This document shows, piece after piece, positions 13,201-27,371 of a stretch of 64,000 bases of DNA; the stretch's first letter is position 1, and each line of letters starts with the position of its first letter. This DNA comes from Osmia lignaria lignaria. Taxonomy: Eukaryota > Arthropoda > Insecta > Hymenoptera > Megachilidae. Location: the NCBI RefSeq assembly GCF_051020975.1, contig NW_027478159.1, positions 5,906,501-5,970,500 on the forward strand, in the 5' to 3' direction. Under the pieces are notes generated by a model. The model worked only from the letters and a program-made list of their open reading frames with translations, did not search any database and was not told the origin of the DNA. Made by a program: the position numbers and the translations under genes.

Positions 13201-15457
13201 CGAGATATATCAAGATATTTAAAAGTTCCGAAGCCGCACCAACATAATAGAGATACAGAAACACCGTGGCCCCTTTCTTGGAGATAACTCTGCACTATTG
13301 CGAGCTGTAAATGCCACTTCCAGCTTAGCTGTGCAGAAGAAGAACAACAAGAAGAAGAAATATCTCGAAATATGTCCGTCAGGCCCCTTCCCTTGAGATA
13401 TATCTGCAAATATCTCGGAAACGAAGCGAGCTATGGCAAAATGTTGAGAGACCTTTTTTGTAGAGAATTATGTTTCCTACAATTTATGTTCTATGATATT
13501 TTTTGATCAGATGCGTAGTTCTCGAGATATATCAAGATATTTAAAAGTTCCGAAGCCGCACCAACATAATAGAGATACAGAAACACCGTGGCCCCTTTCT
13601 TTGAGATAACTCTGCACTATTGCGAGCTGCAAATGCCACTTCCAGCTTAGCTGTGCAGAAGAAGAACATCAAGAAGAAGAAATATCTCGATTAATGTCCG
13701 TCAGGCCCCTTCCCTTGAGATAAATCTGCAAATATCTCGGAAACGAAGAGGGCTATGGCAAAATGTTAAGAGACCTTTTTTGTAGAGAATTAAGTTTCCT
13801 ACTTTTTCTGTTCTATGATATTTTTTTATCGGATGCGTAGTTCTCGAGATATATCAAGATATTTAAAAGTTCCGAAGCCGCACCAACATAATAGAGATAC
13901 AGAAACACCGTGGCCCCTTTCTTTGAGATAACTCTGCACTATTGCGAGCTGTAAATGCCACTTCCAGCTTAGCTGTGCAGAAGAAGAACAACAAGAAGAA
14001 GAAATATCTCGAAATATGTCCGTCAGGCCCCTTCCCTTGGGATATATCTGCAAATATCTCGGAAACGAAGCGAGCTATGGCCAATTGTTAAGAGACCTTT
14101 TTTGTAGAGAATTAAGTTTCCTACTTTTTATGTTCTATGATATTTTTTGATCAGATGCGTAGTTCTCGAGATATGTCAAGATATTTAAAAGTTCCGAAGC
14201 CGCACCAACATAATAGAGATACAGAAACACCGTGGCCCCTTTCTTTGAGATAACTCTGCACTATTGCGTGCTGTAAATGCCACTTCCAGCTTAGCTGTGC
14301 AGAAGAAGAACAACAAGAAGAAGAAATATCTCGAAATATGTCCGTCAGGCCCCTTCCCTTGAGATATATCTGCAAATATCTCGGAAACGAAGCTAGCTAT
14401 GGCAAAATGTTAAGAGACCTTTTTTGTAGAGAATTATGTTTCCTACAATTTGTGTTCTATGATATTTCTTGATCAGAAGCGTAGTTTTCGAAATATATCG
14501 AGATATTTAAAAGTTCCGAAGCCGCACCAACATAATAGAGATACAGAAACACCGTGGCCCCTTTCTTTGAGATAACTCTGCACTATTGCGAGCCGCAAAT
14601 GCCACTTCCAGCTTAGCTGTGCAGAAGAAGAACAACAAGAAGAAGAAATATCTCGAAATATGTCCGTCAGGCCCCTTCCCTTGAGATATATCTGCAAATA
14701 TCTCGGAAACGAAGCGAGCTATGGCAAAATGTTAAGAGACCTTTTTTGTAGAGAATTATGTTTCCTACAATTTATGTTCTATGATATTTTTTGATCAGAA
14801 GCGTAGTTTTCGAGATATATCGAGATATTTAAAAGTTCCAAAGCCGCACCAACATAATAGAGATACAGAAACACCGTGGCCCCTTTCTTTGAGATAACTG
14901 TGCACTAGTGCGAGCCGCAAATGCCACTTCCAGCTTAGCTGTGCAGAAGAAGAACAACAAGAAGAAGAAATATCTCGAAATATGTCCGTCAGGCCAGTTC
15001 CTTTGAGCTGAATCTGCAAATATCTCGGAAACGAAGCGAGCTATGGCAAAATGTTAAGAGACCTTTTTTGTAGAGAATTAAGTTTCCTACTTTTTATGTT
15101 CTATGATATTTTTTGATCAGATGCGTAGTTCTCGAGATATATCAAGATATTTAAAAGTTCCGAAGCCGCACCAACATAATAGAGATACAGAAACACCGTG
15201 GCCCCTTTCTTTGAGATAACTCTGCCCTATTGCGAGCTGGAAATGCCACTTCCAGTTTAGCTGTGCAGAAGAAGAACAACAAGAAGAAGAAATATCTCGA
15301 AATATGTACGTCAGGCCCCTTCCCTTGAGATAAATCTGCAAATATCTCGGAAACGAAGCGAGCTATGGCAAAATGTTGAGAGACCTTTTTTGTAGAGAAT
15401 TAAGTTTGCTACTTTTTATGTTCTATGATATTTTTTGATCAGATGCGTAGTTCTCGA

Positions 15458-18400
15458 GATATATCAAGATATTTAAAAGTTCCGAAGCCGCACCAACATA
15501 ATAGAGATACAGAAACACCGTGGCCCCTTTCTTTGAGATAACTCTGCACTATTGCGGGCTGGAAATGCCACTTCCAGCTTAGCTGTGCTGAAGAGGAACA
15601 ACAAGAAGAAGAAATATCTCGAAATATGTCCGTCAGGCCCCTTCCCTTGAGCTATATCTGCAAATATCTCGGAAACGATGCGAGCTATGGCAAAATATTA
15701 AGAGACCTTTTCTGTAGAGAATTAAGTTTCCTACTATTCGTGTTCTATGATGTTTTTTGATCAGATGCGTAGTTCTCGAGATATATCAAGATATTTAAAA
15801 GTTCCGAAGCCGCACCAACATAATAGAGATACAGAAACACCGTGGCCCCTTTCTTTGAGATAACTCTGCACTCTTGCGAGCTGCAAATGCCACTTCCAGC
15901 TTAGCTGTGCAGAAGAAGAACAAGAAGAAGAAGAAATATCTCGAAATATGTCCGTCAGGCCCCTTCCCTTGAGATAAATCTGCAAATATCTCGGAAACGA
16001 AGCGAGCTATGGCAAAATGTTAAGAGACCTTTTTTGTAGAGAATTAAGTTTCCTACTTTTTATGTTCTATGATATTTTTTGATCAGATGCGTAGTTCTCG
16101 AGATATATCAAGATATTTAAAAGTTCCGAAGCCGCACCAACATAATAGAGATACAGAAACACCGTGGCCCCTTTCTTTGAGATAACTCTGCACTATTGCG
16201 GGCTGGAAATGCCACTTCCAGCTTAGCTGTGCAGAAGAAGAACAACAAGAAGAAGAAATATCTCGAAATATGTCCGTCAGGCCCCTTCCCTTGAGATAAA
16301 TCTGCAAATATCTCGGAAACGAAGCGAGCTATGGCAAAATGTTAAGAGACCTTTTTTGTAGAGAATTAAGTTTCCTACTTTTTATGTTCTATGATATTTT
16401 TTGATCAGATGCGCAATTCTCGAGATATATCAAGATATTTAAAAGTTCCGAAGCCGCACCAACATAATAGAGATACAGAAACACCGTGGCCCCTTTCTTT
16501 GAGATAACTCTGCACTATTGCGAGCTGCAAATGCCACTTCCAGCTTAGCTGTGCAGAAGAAAAACAACAAGAAGAAGAAAAATCTCAAAATATGTCCGTC
16601 AGGCCCCTTCCCTTGAGATATATCTGCAAATATCTCGGAAACGAAGCGAGCTATGGCAAAATGTTAAGATACCTTTTTTGTAGACAATTAAGTTTCCTAC
16701 TTTTTATGTTCTATGATATTTTTTGATCAGATGCGTAGTTCTCGAGATATATCAAGATATTTAAAAGTTCCGGAACTGCACCAACATAATAGAGGTACAG
16801 AAACACCGTGGCCCCTTTCTTTGAGATAACTCTGCACTCTTGCGAGCTGCAAATGCCACTTCCAGCTTAGCTGTGCAGAAGAAGAACAAGAAGAAGAAGA
16901 AATATCTCGAAATATGTCCGTCAGGCCCCTTCCCTTGAGATAAATCTGCAAATATCTCGGAAACGAAGCGAGCTATGGCAAAATGTTAAGAGACCTTTTT
17001 TGTAGAGAATTAAGTTTCCTACTTTTTATGTTCGATGATATTTTTTGATCAGATGCGTAGTTCTCGAGATATATCAAGATATTTAAAAGTTCCGAAGCTG
17101 CACCAACATAATAGAGGTACAGAAACACCGTGGCCTCTTTCTTTGAGATAACTCTGCACTATTGCGAGCTGCAAATGCCACTTCGAGCTTAGCTGTGCAG
17201 AAGAAGAACAACAAGAAGAAGAAATATCTCGAAATATGTCCGTCAGGCCCCTTCCCTTGAGATAAATATGCAAATATCTCGGAAACGAAGCGAGCTATGG
17301 CAAAATGTTTAGAGACCTCTCTTGTAGAGAATTAAGTTTCCTACTTTTTATGTAGTATGATATTTTTTGATCAGATGCGTAGTTCTCGAGATATATCAAG
17401 ATATTTAAAAGTTCCGAAGCCGCACCAACATAATAGAGATACAGAAACACCCTGGCCCCTCTCTTTGAGATAACTCTGCACTACTGCGAGCTGCAAATGC
17501 CACTTCCAGCTTAGCTGTGCAGAAGAAGAACAACAAGAAGAAGAAATATCTCGAAATATGTCCGTCAGGCCCCTTCCCTTGGGATATATCTGCAAATATC
17601 TCGGAAACGAAGCGAGCTATGGCAAAATGTTAAGAGACCTTTTTTGTAGAGAATTAAGTTTCCTACTTTTTATGTTCTATGATATTTTTTGATCAGATGC
17701 GCAATTCTCGAGATATATCAAGATATTTAAAAGTTCCGAAGCCGCACCAACATAATAGAGATACAGAAACACCGTGGCCCCTTTCTTTGAGATAACTCTG
17801 CACTATTGCGAGCTGCAAATGCCACTTCCAGCTTAGCTGTGCAGAAGAAAAACAACAAGAAGAAGAAAAATCTCAAAATATGTCCGTCAGGCCCCATCCC
17901 TTGAGATAAATCTGCAAATATCTCGGAAACGAAGCGAGCTATGGCAAAATGTTAAGATACCTTTTTTGTAGAGAATTAAGTTTCCTACTTTTTATGTTCT
18001 ATGATATTTTTTGATCAGATGCGTAGTTCTCGAGATATATCAAGATATTTAAAAGTTCCGGAACTGCACCAACATAATAGAGGTACAGAAACACCGTGGC
18101 CCCTTTCTTTGAGATAACTCTGCACTCTTGCGAGCTGCAAATGCCACTTCCAGCTTAGCTGTGCAGAAGAAGAACAAGAAGAAGAAGAAATATCTCGAAA
18201 TATGTCCGTCAGGCCCCTTCCCTTGAGATAAATCTGCAAATATCTCGGAAACGAAGCGAGCTATGGCAAAATGTTAAGAGACCTTTTTTGTAGAGAATTA
18301 AGTTTCCTACTTTTTATGTTCGATGATATTTTTTGATCAGATGCGTAGTTCTCGAGATATATCAAGATATTTAAAAGTTCCGAAGCTGCACCAACATAAT

Positions 18401-18677
18401 AGAGGTACAGAAACACCGTGGCCTCTTTCTTTGAGATAACTCTGCACTAGTGCGAGCCGCAAATGCCACTTCCAGCTTAGCTGTGCAGAAGAAGAACAAC
18501 AAGAAGAAGAAATATCTCGAAATATGTCCGTCAGGCCCCTTCCCTTGGGATATATCTGCAAATATCTCGGAAACGAAGCGAGCTATGGCAAAATGTTAAG
18601 AGACGTTTTTTGTAGAGAATTATGTTTCCTACAATTTATGTTCTATGATATTTTTTGATCAGAAGCGTAGTTTTCGA
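15458..18677 (+). repeat. Array segment 3: 10 monomers with a four-monomer duplication
   Basis: The segment from about 16424 to 17190 reappears at 17712-18480, an offset of 1288 bp or 4 monomers. Shared rare markers are gcgcaattctcg, agaaaaacaac, aaaatctcaaaatatg, ttccggaactgcacc, a gttcgatgat change and gaagctgcacc followed by ggcctc. The first monomer (15458) has gagctatatc, aaacgatgcgag and aatattaagag. These features link it to the divergent subtype found again at 43798, 47339, 57964, 58930 and 63438. Confidence 0.85.
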
Positions 18678-21600
18678 GATATATCGAGATATTTAAAAGT
18701 TCCGAAGCCGCACCAACATAATAGAGATACAGAAACACCGTGGCCCCTTTCTTTGAGATAACTCTGCACTATTGCGAGCTGGAAATGCCACTTCCAGTTT
18801 GGCTGTGCAGAAGAAGAACAACAAGAAGAAGAAATATCTCGAAATATGTCCGTTAGGCCCCTTCCCTTGAGATAAACCTGCAAATATCTCGGAAACGAAG
18901 CGAGCTATGGCAAAATGTTAAGAGACCTTTTTTGTAGAGAATTAAGTTTCCTACTTTTTATGTTGTATGATATTTTTTGATCAGATGCGCAGTTCTCGAG
19001 ATATATCAAGATATTTAAAAGTTCCGAAGCCGCACCAACATAATAGAGATACAGAAACACCGTGGCCCCTTTCTTTGAGATAACTTTGCACTATTGCGAG
19101 CTGTAAATGCCACTTCCAGCTTAGCTGTGCAGAAGAAGAACAACAAGAAGAAGAAATATCTCGAAATATGTCCGTCAGGCCCCTTCCCTTGAGATATATC
19201 TGCAAATATCTCGGAAACGAAGCGAGCTATGGCAAAATGTTAAGAGACCTTTTTTGTAGAGAATTAAGTTTCCTACTTTTTATGTTCTATGATATTTTTT
19301 GATCAGATGCGTAGTTCTCGAGATATATCAAGATATTTAAAAGTTCCGAAGCCGCACCAACATAATGGAGATACAGAAACACCGTGGCCCCTTTCTTTGA
19401 GATAACTCTGCACTATTGCGAGCTGGAAATGCCACTTCCAGTTTAGCTGTGCAGAAGAAGAACAACAAGAAGAAGAAATATCTCGAAATATGTCCGTCAG
19501 GCCCCTTCCCTTGAGATAAATCTGCAAATATCTCGGAAACGAAGAGAGCTATGGCAAAATGTTAAGAGACCTTTTTTGTAGAGAATTAAGTTTCCTACTT
19601 TTTATGTTCTATGATATTTTTTGATCAGATGCGTAGTTCTCGAGATATATCAAGATATTTAAAAGTTCCGAAGCCGCACCAACATAATAGAGATACAGAA
19701 ACACCGTGGCCCCTTTCTTTGAGATAACTCTGCACTATTGCGAGCTGGAAATGCCACTTCCAGTTTAGCTGTGCAGAAGAAGAACAACAAGAAGAAGAAA
19801 TATCTCGAAATATGTCCGTCAGGCCCCTTCCCTTGAGATAAATCTGCAAATATCTCGGAAACGAAGAGAGCTATGGCAAAATGTTTAGAGACCTTTTTTG
19901 TAGAGAATTAAGTTTCCTACTTTTTATGTTCTATGATATTTTTTGATCAGATGCGTAGTTCTCCAGATATATCAAGATATTTAAAAGTTCGGAAGCCGCA
20001 CCAACATAATAGAGGTACAGAAACACCGTGGCCCCTTTCTTTGAGATAACTCTGCACTATTGCGAGCTGCAAATGCCACTTCCAGCTTAGCTGTGCAGAA
20101 GAAGAACAACAAGAAGAAGAAATATCTCGAAATATGTCCGTCAGGCCCCTTCCCTTGAGATAAATCTGCAAATATCTCGGAAACGAAGCGAGCTATGGCA
20201 AAATGTTAAGAGACCTTTTTTGTAGAGAATTAAGTTTGCTACTTTTTATGTTCTATGATATTTTTTGATCAGATGCGTAGTTCTCGAGATATATCAAGAT
20301 ATTTAAAAGTTCCGAAGCCGCACCAACATAATAGAGATACAGAAACACCGTGGCCCCTTTCTTTGAGATAACGCTGCACTAGTGCGAGCCGCAAATGCCA
20401 CTTCCAGCTTAGCTGTGCAGAAGAAGAACAACAAGAAGAAGAAATATCTCGAAATATGTCCGTCAGGCCCCTTCCCTTGAGATAAATCTGCAAATATCTC
20501 GGAAACGAAGCGAGCTATGGCAAAATGTTAAGAGACCTTTTTTGTAGAGAATTAAGTTTCCTACTTTTTATGTTCTATGATATTTTTTGATCAGATGCGT
20601 AGTTCCCGAGATATATCAAGATATTTAAAAGTTCCGAAGCCGCACCAACAGAATAGAGATACAGAAACACCGTGGCTCCTTTCTTTGAGATAACTCTGCA
20701 CTATTGCGAGCTGGAAATGCCACTTCCAGTTTAGCTGTGCAGAAGAAGAACAACAAGAAGAAGAAATATCTCGAAATATGTCCGTCAGGCCCCTTCCCTT
20801 GAGATAAATCTGCAAATATCTCGGAAACGAAGCGAGCTATGGCAAAATGTTAAGAGACCTTTTTTGTAGAGAATTAAGTTTCCTACTTTTTATGTTCTAT
20901 GATATTTTTTGATCAGATGCGCAGTTCTCGAGATATATCAAGATATTTAAAAGTTCGGAAGTCGCACCAACATAATAGAGGTACAGAAACACCGTGGCCC
21001 CTTTCTTTGAGCTAACTCTGCACTATTGCGAGCTGCAAAGGCCACTTCCAGCTTCGCTGTGCAGAAGAAGAACAACAAGAAGAAGAAATATCCCGAAATA
21101 TGTCCGTCAGGCCCCTTCCCTTGAGATAAATCTGCAAATATCTCGGAAACGAAGAGAGCTATGGCAAAATGTTAAGAGACCTTTTTTGTAGAGAATTAAG
21201 TTTCCTACTTTTTATGTTCTATGATATTTTTTGATCAGATGCGCAGTTCTCGAGATATATCAAGATATTTAAAAGTTCCGAAGCCGCACCAACATAATAG
21301 AGATACAGAAACACCGTGGCCCCTTTCTTTGAGATAACTTTGCACTATTGCGAGCTGTAAATGCCACTTCCAGCTTAGCTGTGCAGAAGAAGAACAACAA
21401 GAAGAAGAAATGTCTCGAAATATGTCCGTCAGGCCCCTTCCCTTGAGATAAATCTGCGAATATCTCGGAAACGAAGCGAGCTATGGCAAAATGTTAAGAG
21501 ACCTTTTTTGTAGAGAATTAAGTTTCCTACTTTTTATGTTCTATGATATTTTTTGATCAGATGCGTAGTTCCCGAGATATATCAAGATATTTAAAAGTTC

Positions 21601-22320
21601 CGAAGCCGCACCAACAGAATAGAGATACAGAAACACCGTGGCCCCTTTCTTTGAGATAACTCTGCACTATTGCGAGCTGCAAATGCCACTTCCAGCTTAG
21701 CTGTGCAGAAGAAGAACAACAAGAAGAAGAAATATCTCGAAATATGTCCGTCAGGCCCCTTCCCTTGAGATAAATCTGCAAATATCTCGGAAACGAAGAG
21801 AGCTATGGCAAAATGTTAAGAGACCTTTTTTGTAGAGAATTAAGTTTCCTACTTTTTATGTTCTATGATATTTTTTGATCAGATGCGTAGTTCTCCAGAT
21901 ATATCAAGATATTTAAAAGTTCGGAAGCCGCAACAACATAATAGAGGTACAGAAACACCGTGGCCCCTTTCTTTGAGATAACTCTGCACTATTGCGTGCT
22001 GCAAATGCCACTTCCAGCTTCGCTGTGCAGAAGAACAACAACAAGAAGAAGAAATATCTCGAAATATGTCCGTCAGGCCCCTTCCCTTGAGATAAATCTG
22101 CAAATATCTCGGAAACGAAGAGAGCTATGGCAAAATGTTAAGAGACCTTTTTTGTAGAGAATTAAGTTTCCTACTTTTTCTGCTGTATGATATTTTTTGA
22201 TCAGATGCGCAGTTCTCGAGATATATCAAGATATTTAAAAGTTCCGAAGCCGCACCAACATAATAGAGATACAGAAACACCGTGGCCCCTTTCTTTGAGA
22301 TAACTCTGCACTATTGCGAG

Positions 22321-22339
22321 CTGGAAGTGCCACTTCCAG
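22321..22339. repeat. Perfect 9-bp inverted repeat (p102-120)
   Basis: The sequence ctggaagtgccacttccag is two 9-base arms around a single central c. The usual form in this subtype has an a at the seventh base of the left arm, which leaves one mismatch; here it is g. The same perfect form occurs at 22643-22661 and 25863-25881. It could form a small hairpin or cruciform. Confidence 0.8.
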
Positions 22340-22642
22340 TTTAGCTGTGCAGAAGAAGAACAACAAGAAGAAGAAATATCTCGAAATATGTCCGTCAGGC
22401 CCCTTCCCTTGAGATATATCTGCAAATATCTCGGAAACGAAGCGAGCTATGGCAAAATGTTAAGAGACCTTTTTTGTAGAGAATTATGTTTCCTACAATT
22501 TATGTTCTATGATATTTTTTGATCAGAAGCGTAGTTTTCGAGATATATCGAGATATTTAAAAGTTCCGAAGCCGCACCAACAGAATAGAGATACAGAAAC
22601 ACCGTGGCCCCTTTCTTTGAGATAACTCTGCACTATTGCGAG

Positions 22643-22661
22643 CTGGAAGTGCCACTTCCAG
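22643..22661. repeat. Perfect 9-bp inverted repeat (p102-120), next monomer
   Basis: This is the same ctggaagtg/cacttccag dyad as at 22321, in the following monomer. The two neighbouring copies share the substitution although their boundary haplotypes differ (type 1 against type 2). Local conversion of the dyad region is therefore likely. Confidence 0.8.
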
Positions 22662-25117
22662 TTTAGCTGTGCAGAAGAAGAACAACAAGAAGAAGAAATA
22701 TCTCGAAATATGTCCGTCAGGCCCCTTCCCTTGAGATATATCTGCAAATATCTCGGAAACGAAGCGAGCTATGGCAAAATGTTAAGAGACCTTTTTTGTA
22801 GAGAATTAAGTTTGCTACTTTTTATGTTCTATGATATTTTTTGATCAGATGCGTAGTTCTCGAGATATATCAAGATATTTAAAAGTTCCGAAGCCGCACC
22901 AACATAATAGAGATACAGAAACACCGTGGCCCCTTTCTTTGAGATAACGCTGCACTAGTGCGAGCCGCAAATGCCACTTCCAGCTTAGCTGTGCAGAAGA
23001 AGAACAACAAGAAGAAGAAATATCTCGAAATATGTCCGTCAGGCCCCTTCCCTTGAGATAAATCTGCAAATATCGCGGAAACGAAGCGAGCTATGGCAAA
23101 ATGTTAAGAGACCTTTTTTGTAGAGAATTAAGTTTCCTACTTTTTATGTTCTATGATATTTTTTGATCAGATGCGTAGTTCCCGAGATATATCAAGATAT
23201 TTAAAAGTTCCGAAGCCGCACCAACAGAATAGAGATACAGAAACACCGTGGCTCCTTTCTTTGAGATAACTCTGCACTATTGCGAGCTGGAAATGCCACT
23301 TCCAGTTTAGCTGTGCAGAAGAAGAACAACAAGAAGAAGAAATATCTCGAAATATGTCCGTCAGGCCCCTTCCCTTGAGATAAATCTGCAAATATCTCGG
23401 AAACGAAGCGAGCTATGGCAAAATGTTAAGAGACCTTTTTTGTAGAGAATTATGTTTCCTACAATTTATGTTCTATGATATTTTTTGATCAGAAGCGTAG
23501 TTTTCGAGATATATCGAGATATTTAAAAGTTCCGAAGCCGCACCAACATAATAGAGATACAGAAACACCGTGGCCCCTTTCTTTGAGATAACTCTGCACT
23601 AGTGCGAGCCGCAAATGCCACTTCCAGCTTAGCTGTGCAGAAGAAGAACAACAAGAAGAAGAAATATCTCGAAATATGTCCGTCAGGCCCCTTCCCTTGA
23701 GATAAATCTGCAAATATCTCGGAAACGAAGCGAGCTATGGCAAAATGTTAAGAGACCTTTTTTGTAGAGAATTAAGTTTCCTACTTTTTATGTTCTATGA
23801 TATTTTTTGATCAGATGCGCAGTTCTCGAGATATATCAAGATATTTAAAAGTTCCGAAGCCGCACCAACATAATAGAGATACAGAAACACCGTGGCCCCT
23901 TTCTTTGAGATAACTCTGCACTATTGCGAGCTGCAAATGCCACTTCCAGCTTAGCTGTGCAGAAGAAGAACAACAAGAAGAAGAAATATCTCGAAATATG
24001 TCCGTCAGGCCCCTTCCCTTGAGATATATCTGCAAATATCTCGGAAACGAAGCGAGCTATGGCAAAATGTTAAGAGACCTTTTTTGTAGAGAATTATGTT
24101 TCCTACAATTTATGTTCTATGATATTTTTTGATCAGATGCGTAGTTCTCGAGATATATCAAGATATTTAAAAGTTCCGAAGCCGCACCAACATAATAGAG
24201 ATACAGAAACACCGTGGCCCCTTTCTTTGAGATAACGCTGCACTAGTGCGAGCCGCAAATGCCACTTCCAGCTTAGCTGTGCAGAAGAAGAACAACAAGA
24301 AGAAGAAATATCTCGAAATATGTCCGTCAGGCCCCTTCCCTTGAGATAAATCTGCAAATATCTCGGAAACGAAGCGAGCTATGGCAAAATGTTAAGAGAC
24401 CTTTTTTGTAGAGAATTAAGTTTCCTACTTTTTATGTTCTATGATATTTTTTGATCAGATGCGTAGTTCCCGAGATATATCAAGATATTTAAAAGTTCCG
24501 AAGCCGCACCAACAGAATAGAGATACAGAAACACCGTGGCTCCTTTCTTTGAGATAACTCTGCACTATTGCGAGCTGGAAATGCCACTTCCAGTTTAGCT
24601 GTGCAGAAGAAGAACAACAAGAAGAAGAAACATCTCGAAATATGTCCGTCAGGCCCCTTCCCTTGAGATAAATCTGCAAATATCTCGGAAACGAAGCGAG
24701 CTATGGCAAAATGTTAAGAGACCTTTTTTGTAGAGAATTAAGTTTGCTACTTTTTATGTTCTATGATATTTTTTGATCAGATGCGCAGTTCTCGAGATAT
24801 ATCAAGATATTTAAAAGTTCCGAAGCCGCACCAACATAATAGAGATACAGAAACACCGTGGCCCCTTTCTTTGAGATAACGCTGCACTAGTGCGAGCCGC
24901 AAATGCCACTTCCAGCTTAGCTGTGCAGAAGAAGAACAACAAGAAGAAGAAATATCTCGAAATATGTCCGTCAGGCCCCTTCCCTTGAGATAAATCTGCA
25001 AATATCTCGGAAACGAAGCGAGCTATGGCAAAATGTTAAGAGACCTTTTTTGTAGAGAGTTCAGTTTCCTACGGTTTATGTTCTATGATATTTTTTGATC
25101 AGATGCGCAGTTCTCGA

Positions 25118-26727
25118 GATATATCAAGATATTTAAAAGTTCCGAAGCCGCACCAACATAATAGAGATACAGAAACACCGTGGCCCCTTTCTTTGAGATA
25201 ACTCTGCACTATTGCGAGCTGCAAATGCCACTTCCAGCTTAGCTGTGCAGAAGAAGAACAACAAGAAGAAGAAATATCTCGAAATATGTCCGTCAGGCCC
25301 CTTCCCTTGAGATAAATCTGCAAATATCTCGGAAACGAAGAGAGCTATGGCAAAATGTTAAGAGACCTTTTTTGTAGAGAATTAAGTTTCCTACTTTTTA
25401 TGTTCTATGATATTTTTTGATCAGATGCGTAGTTCTCCAGATATATCAAGATATTTAAAAGTTCGGAAGCCGCACCAACATAATAGAGGTACAGAAACAC
25501 CGTGGCCCCTTTCTTTGATATAACTCTGCACTATTGCGTGCTGCAAATGCCACTTCCAGCTTCGCTGTGCAGAAGAAGAACAACAAGAAGAAGAAATATC
25601 TCGAAATATGTCCGTCAGGCCCCTTCCCTTGAGATAAATCTGCAAATATCTCGGAAACGAAGAGAGCTATGGCAAAATGTTAAGAGACCTTTTTTGTAGA
25701 GAATTAAGTTTCCTACTTTTTCTGTTCTATGATATTTTTTGATCAGATGCGCAGTTCTCGAGATATATCAAGATATTTAAAAGTTCCGAAGCCGCACCAA
25801 CATAATAGAGATACAGAAACACCGTGGCCCCTTTCTTTGAGATAACTCTGCACTATTGCGAGCTGGAAGTGCCACTTCCAGTTTAGCTGTGCAGAAGAAG
25901 AACAACAAGAAGAAGAAATATCTCGAAATATGTCCGTCAGGCCCCTTCCCTTGAGATAAATCTGCAAATATCTCGGAAACGAAGCGAGCTATGGCAAAAT
26001 GTTAAGAGACCTTTTTTGTAGAGAATTAAGTTTCCTACTTTTTATGTTCTATGATATTTTTTGATCAGATGCGCAGTTCTCGAGATATATCAAGATATTT
26101 AAAAGTTCCGAAGCCGCACCAACATAATAGAGATACAGAAACACCGTGGCCCCTTTCTTTGAGATAACTCTGCACTATTGCGAGCTGCAAATGCCACTTC
26201 CAGCTTAGCTGTGCAGAAGAAGAACAACAAGAAGAAGAAATATCTCGAAATATGTCCGTCAGGCCCCTTCCCTTGAGATAAATCTGCAAATATCTCGGAA
26301 ACGAAGAGAGCTATGGCAAAATGTTAAGAGACCTTTTTTGTAGAGAATTAAGTTTCCTACTTTTTATGTTCTATGATATTTTTTGATCAGATGCGTAGTT
26401 CTCCAGATATATCAAGATATTTAAAAGTTCGGAAGCCGCACCAACATAATAGAGGTACAGAAACACCGTGGCCCCTTTCTTTGAGATAACTCTGCACTAT
26501 TGCGTGCTGCAAATGCCACTTCCAGCTTCGCTGTGCAGAAGAAGAACAACAAGAAGAAGAAATATCTCGAAATATGTCCGTCAGGCCCCTTCCCTTGAGA
26601 TAAATCTGCAAATATCTCGGAAACGAAGAGAGCTATGGCAAAATGTTAAGAGACCTTTTTTGTAGAGAATTAAGTTTCCTACTTTTTATGTTCTATGATA
26701 TTTTTTGATCAGATGCGCAGTTCTCGA
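25118..26727 (+). repeat. Three-monomer (966-bp) tandem duplication
   Basis: The order ordinary monomer (25118), ttcggaagccgc monomer (25440), ctggaagtg monomer (25762) is followed by ordinary (26084) and ttcggaagccgc (26406). Monomer pairs 966 bp apart share agaggtacag, ctattgcgtgctgc and gcttcgctg. The repeat ends before 26728, where the next copy has gataaacctgc. Small differences such as gatataac at 25518 separate the two copies. Confidence 0.8.
25863..25881. repeat. Perfect 9-bp inverted repeat (p102-120), 11 monomers on
   Basis: This is the third ctggaagtg/cacttccag copy, 3542 bp (11 monomers) after the one at 22321. It again follows a ttcggaagccgc monomer, so it belongs to the duplicated pair 21898/22220 and 25440/25762. 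Confidence 0.8.
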
Positions 26728-27371
26728 GATATATCAAGATATTTAAAAGTTCCGAAGCCGCACCAACATAATAGAGATACAGAAACACCGTGGCCCCTTT
26801 CTTTGAGATAACTTTGCACTATTGCGAGCTGTAAATGCCACTTCCAGCTTAGCTGTGCAGAAGAAGAACAACAAGAAGAAGAAATATCTCGAAATATGTC
26901 CGTTAGGCCCCTTCCCTTGAGATAAACCTGCAAATATCTCGGAAACGAAGCGAGCTATGGCAAAATGTTAAGAGACCTGTTTTGTAGAGAATTAAGTTTC
27001 CTACTTTTTATGTTCTATGATATTTTTTGATCAGAAGCGTAGTTTTCAAGATATATCGAGATATTTAAAAGTTCCGAAGCCGCACCAACATAATAGAGAT
27101 ACAGAAACACCGTGGCCCCTTTCTTTGAGATAACTCTGCACTAGTGCGAGCCGCAAATGCCACTTCCAGCTTAGCTGTGCAGAAGAAGAACAACAAGAAG
27201 AAGAAATATCTCGAAATATGTCCGTCATGCCCCTTCCCTTGAGATAAATCTGCAAATATCTCGGAAACGAAGCGAGCTATGGCAAAATGTTAAGAGACCT
27301 TTTTTGTAGAGAATTAAGTTTGCTACTTTTCATGTTCTATGATATTTTTTGATCAGATGCGTAGTTCTCGA

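Larger units (their letters stand above)
5154..15457 (+). repeat. Array segment 2: 32 monomers, mixed subtypes
   Basis: Three forms of the p93-125 block intermix: ctattgcgagctgcaaatg, ctagtgcgagccgcaaatg and gcgagctggaaatg...cagttt. Both boundary haplotypes (type 1 and type 2) occur. Partial higher-order periods can be seen. The pair at 7408/7730 recurs from 8052. Monomers at 9018 and 10950 (6 monomers apart) share agaagcaaaaatatc, accttatttg and ctaccttttacg. Monomers at 9662 and 12238 (8 apart) share a tttccgtcag change. No gene or insertion is present. Confidence 0.85.
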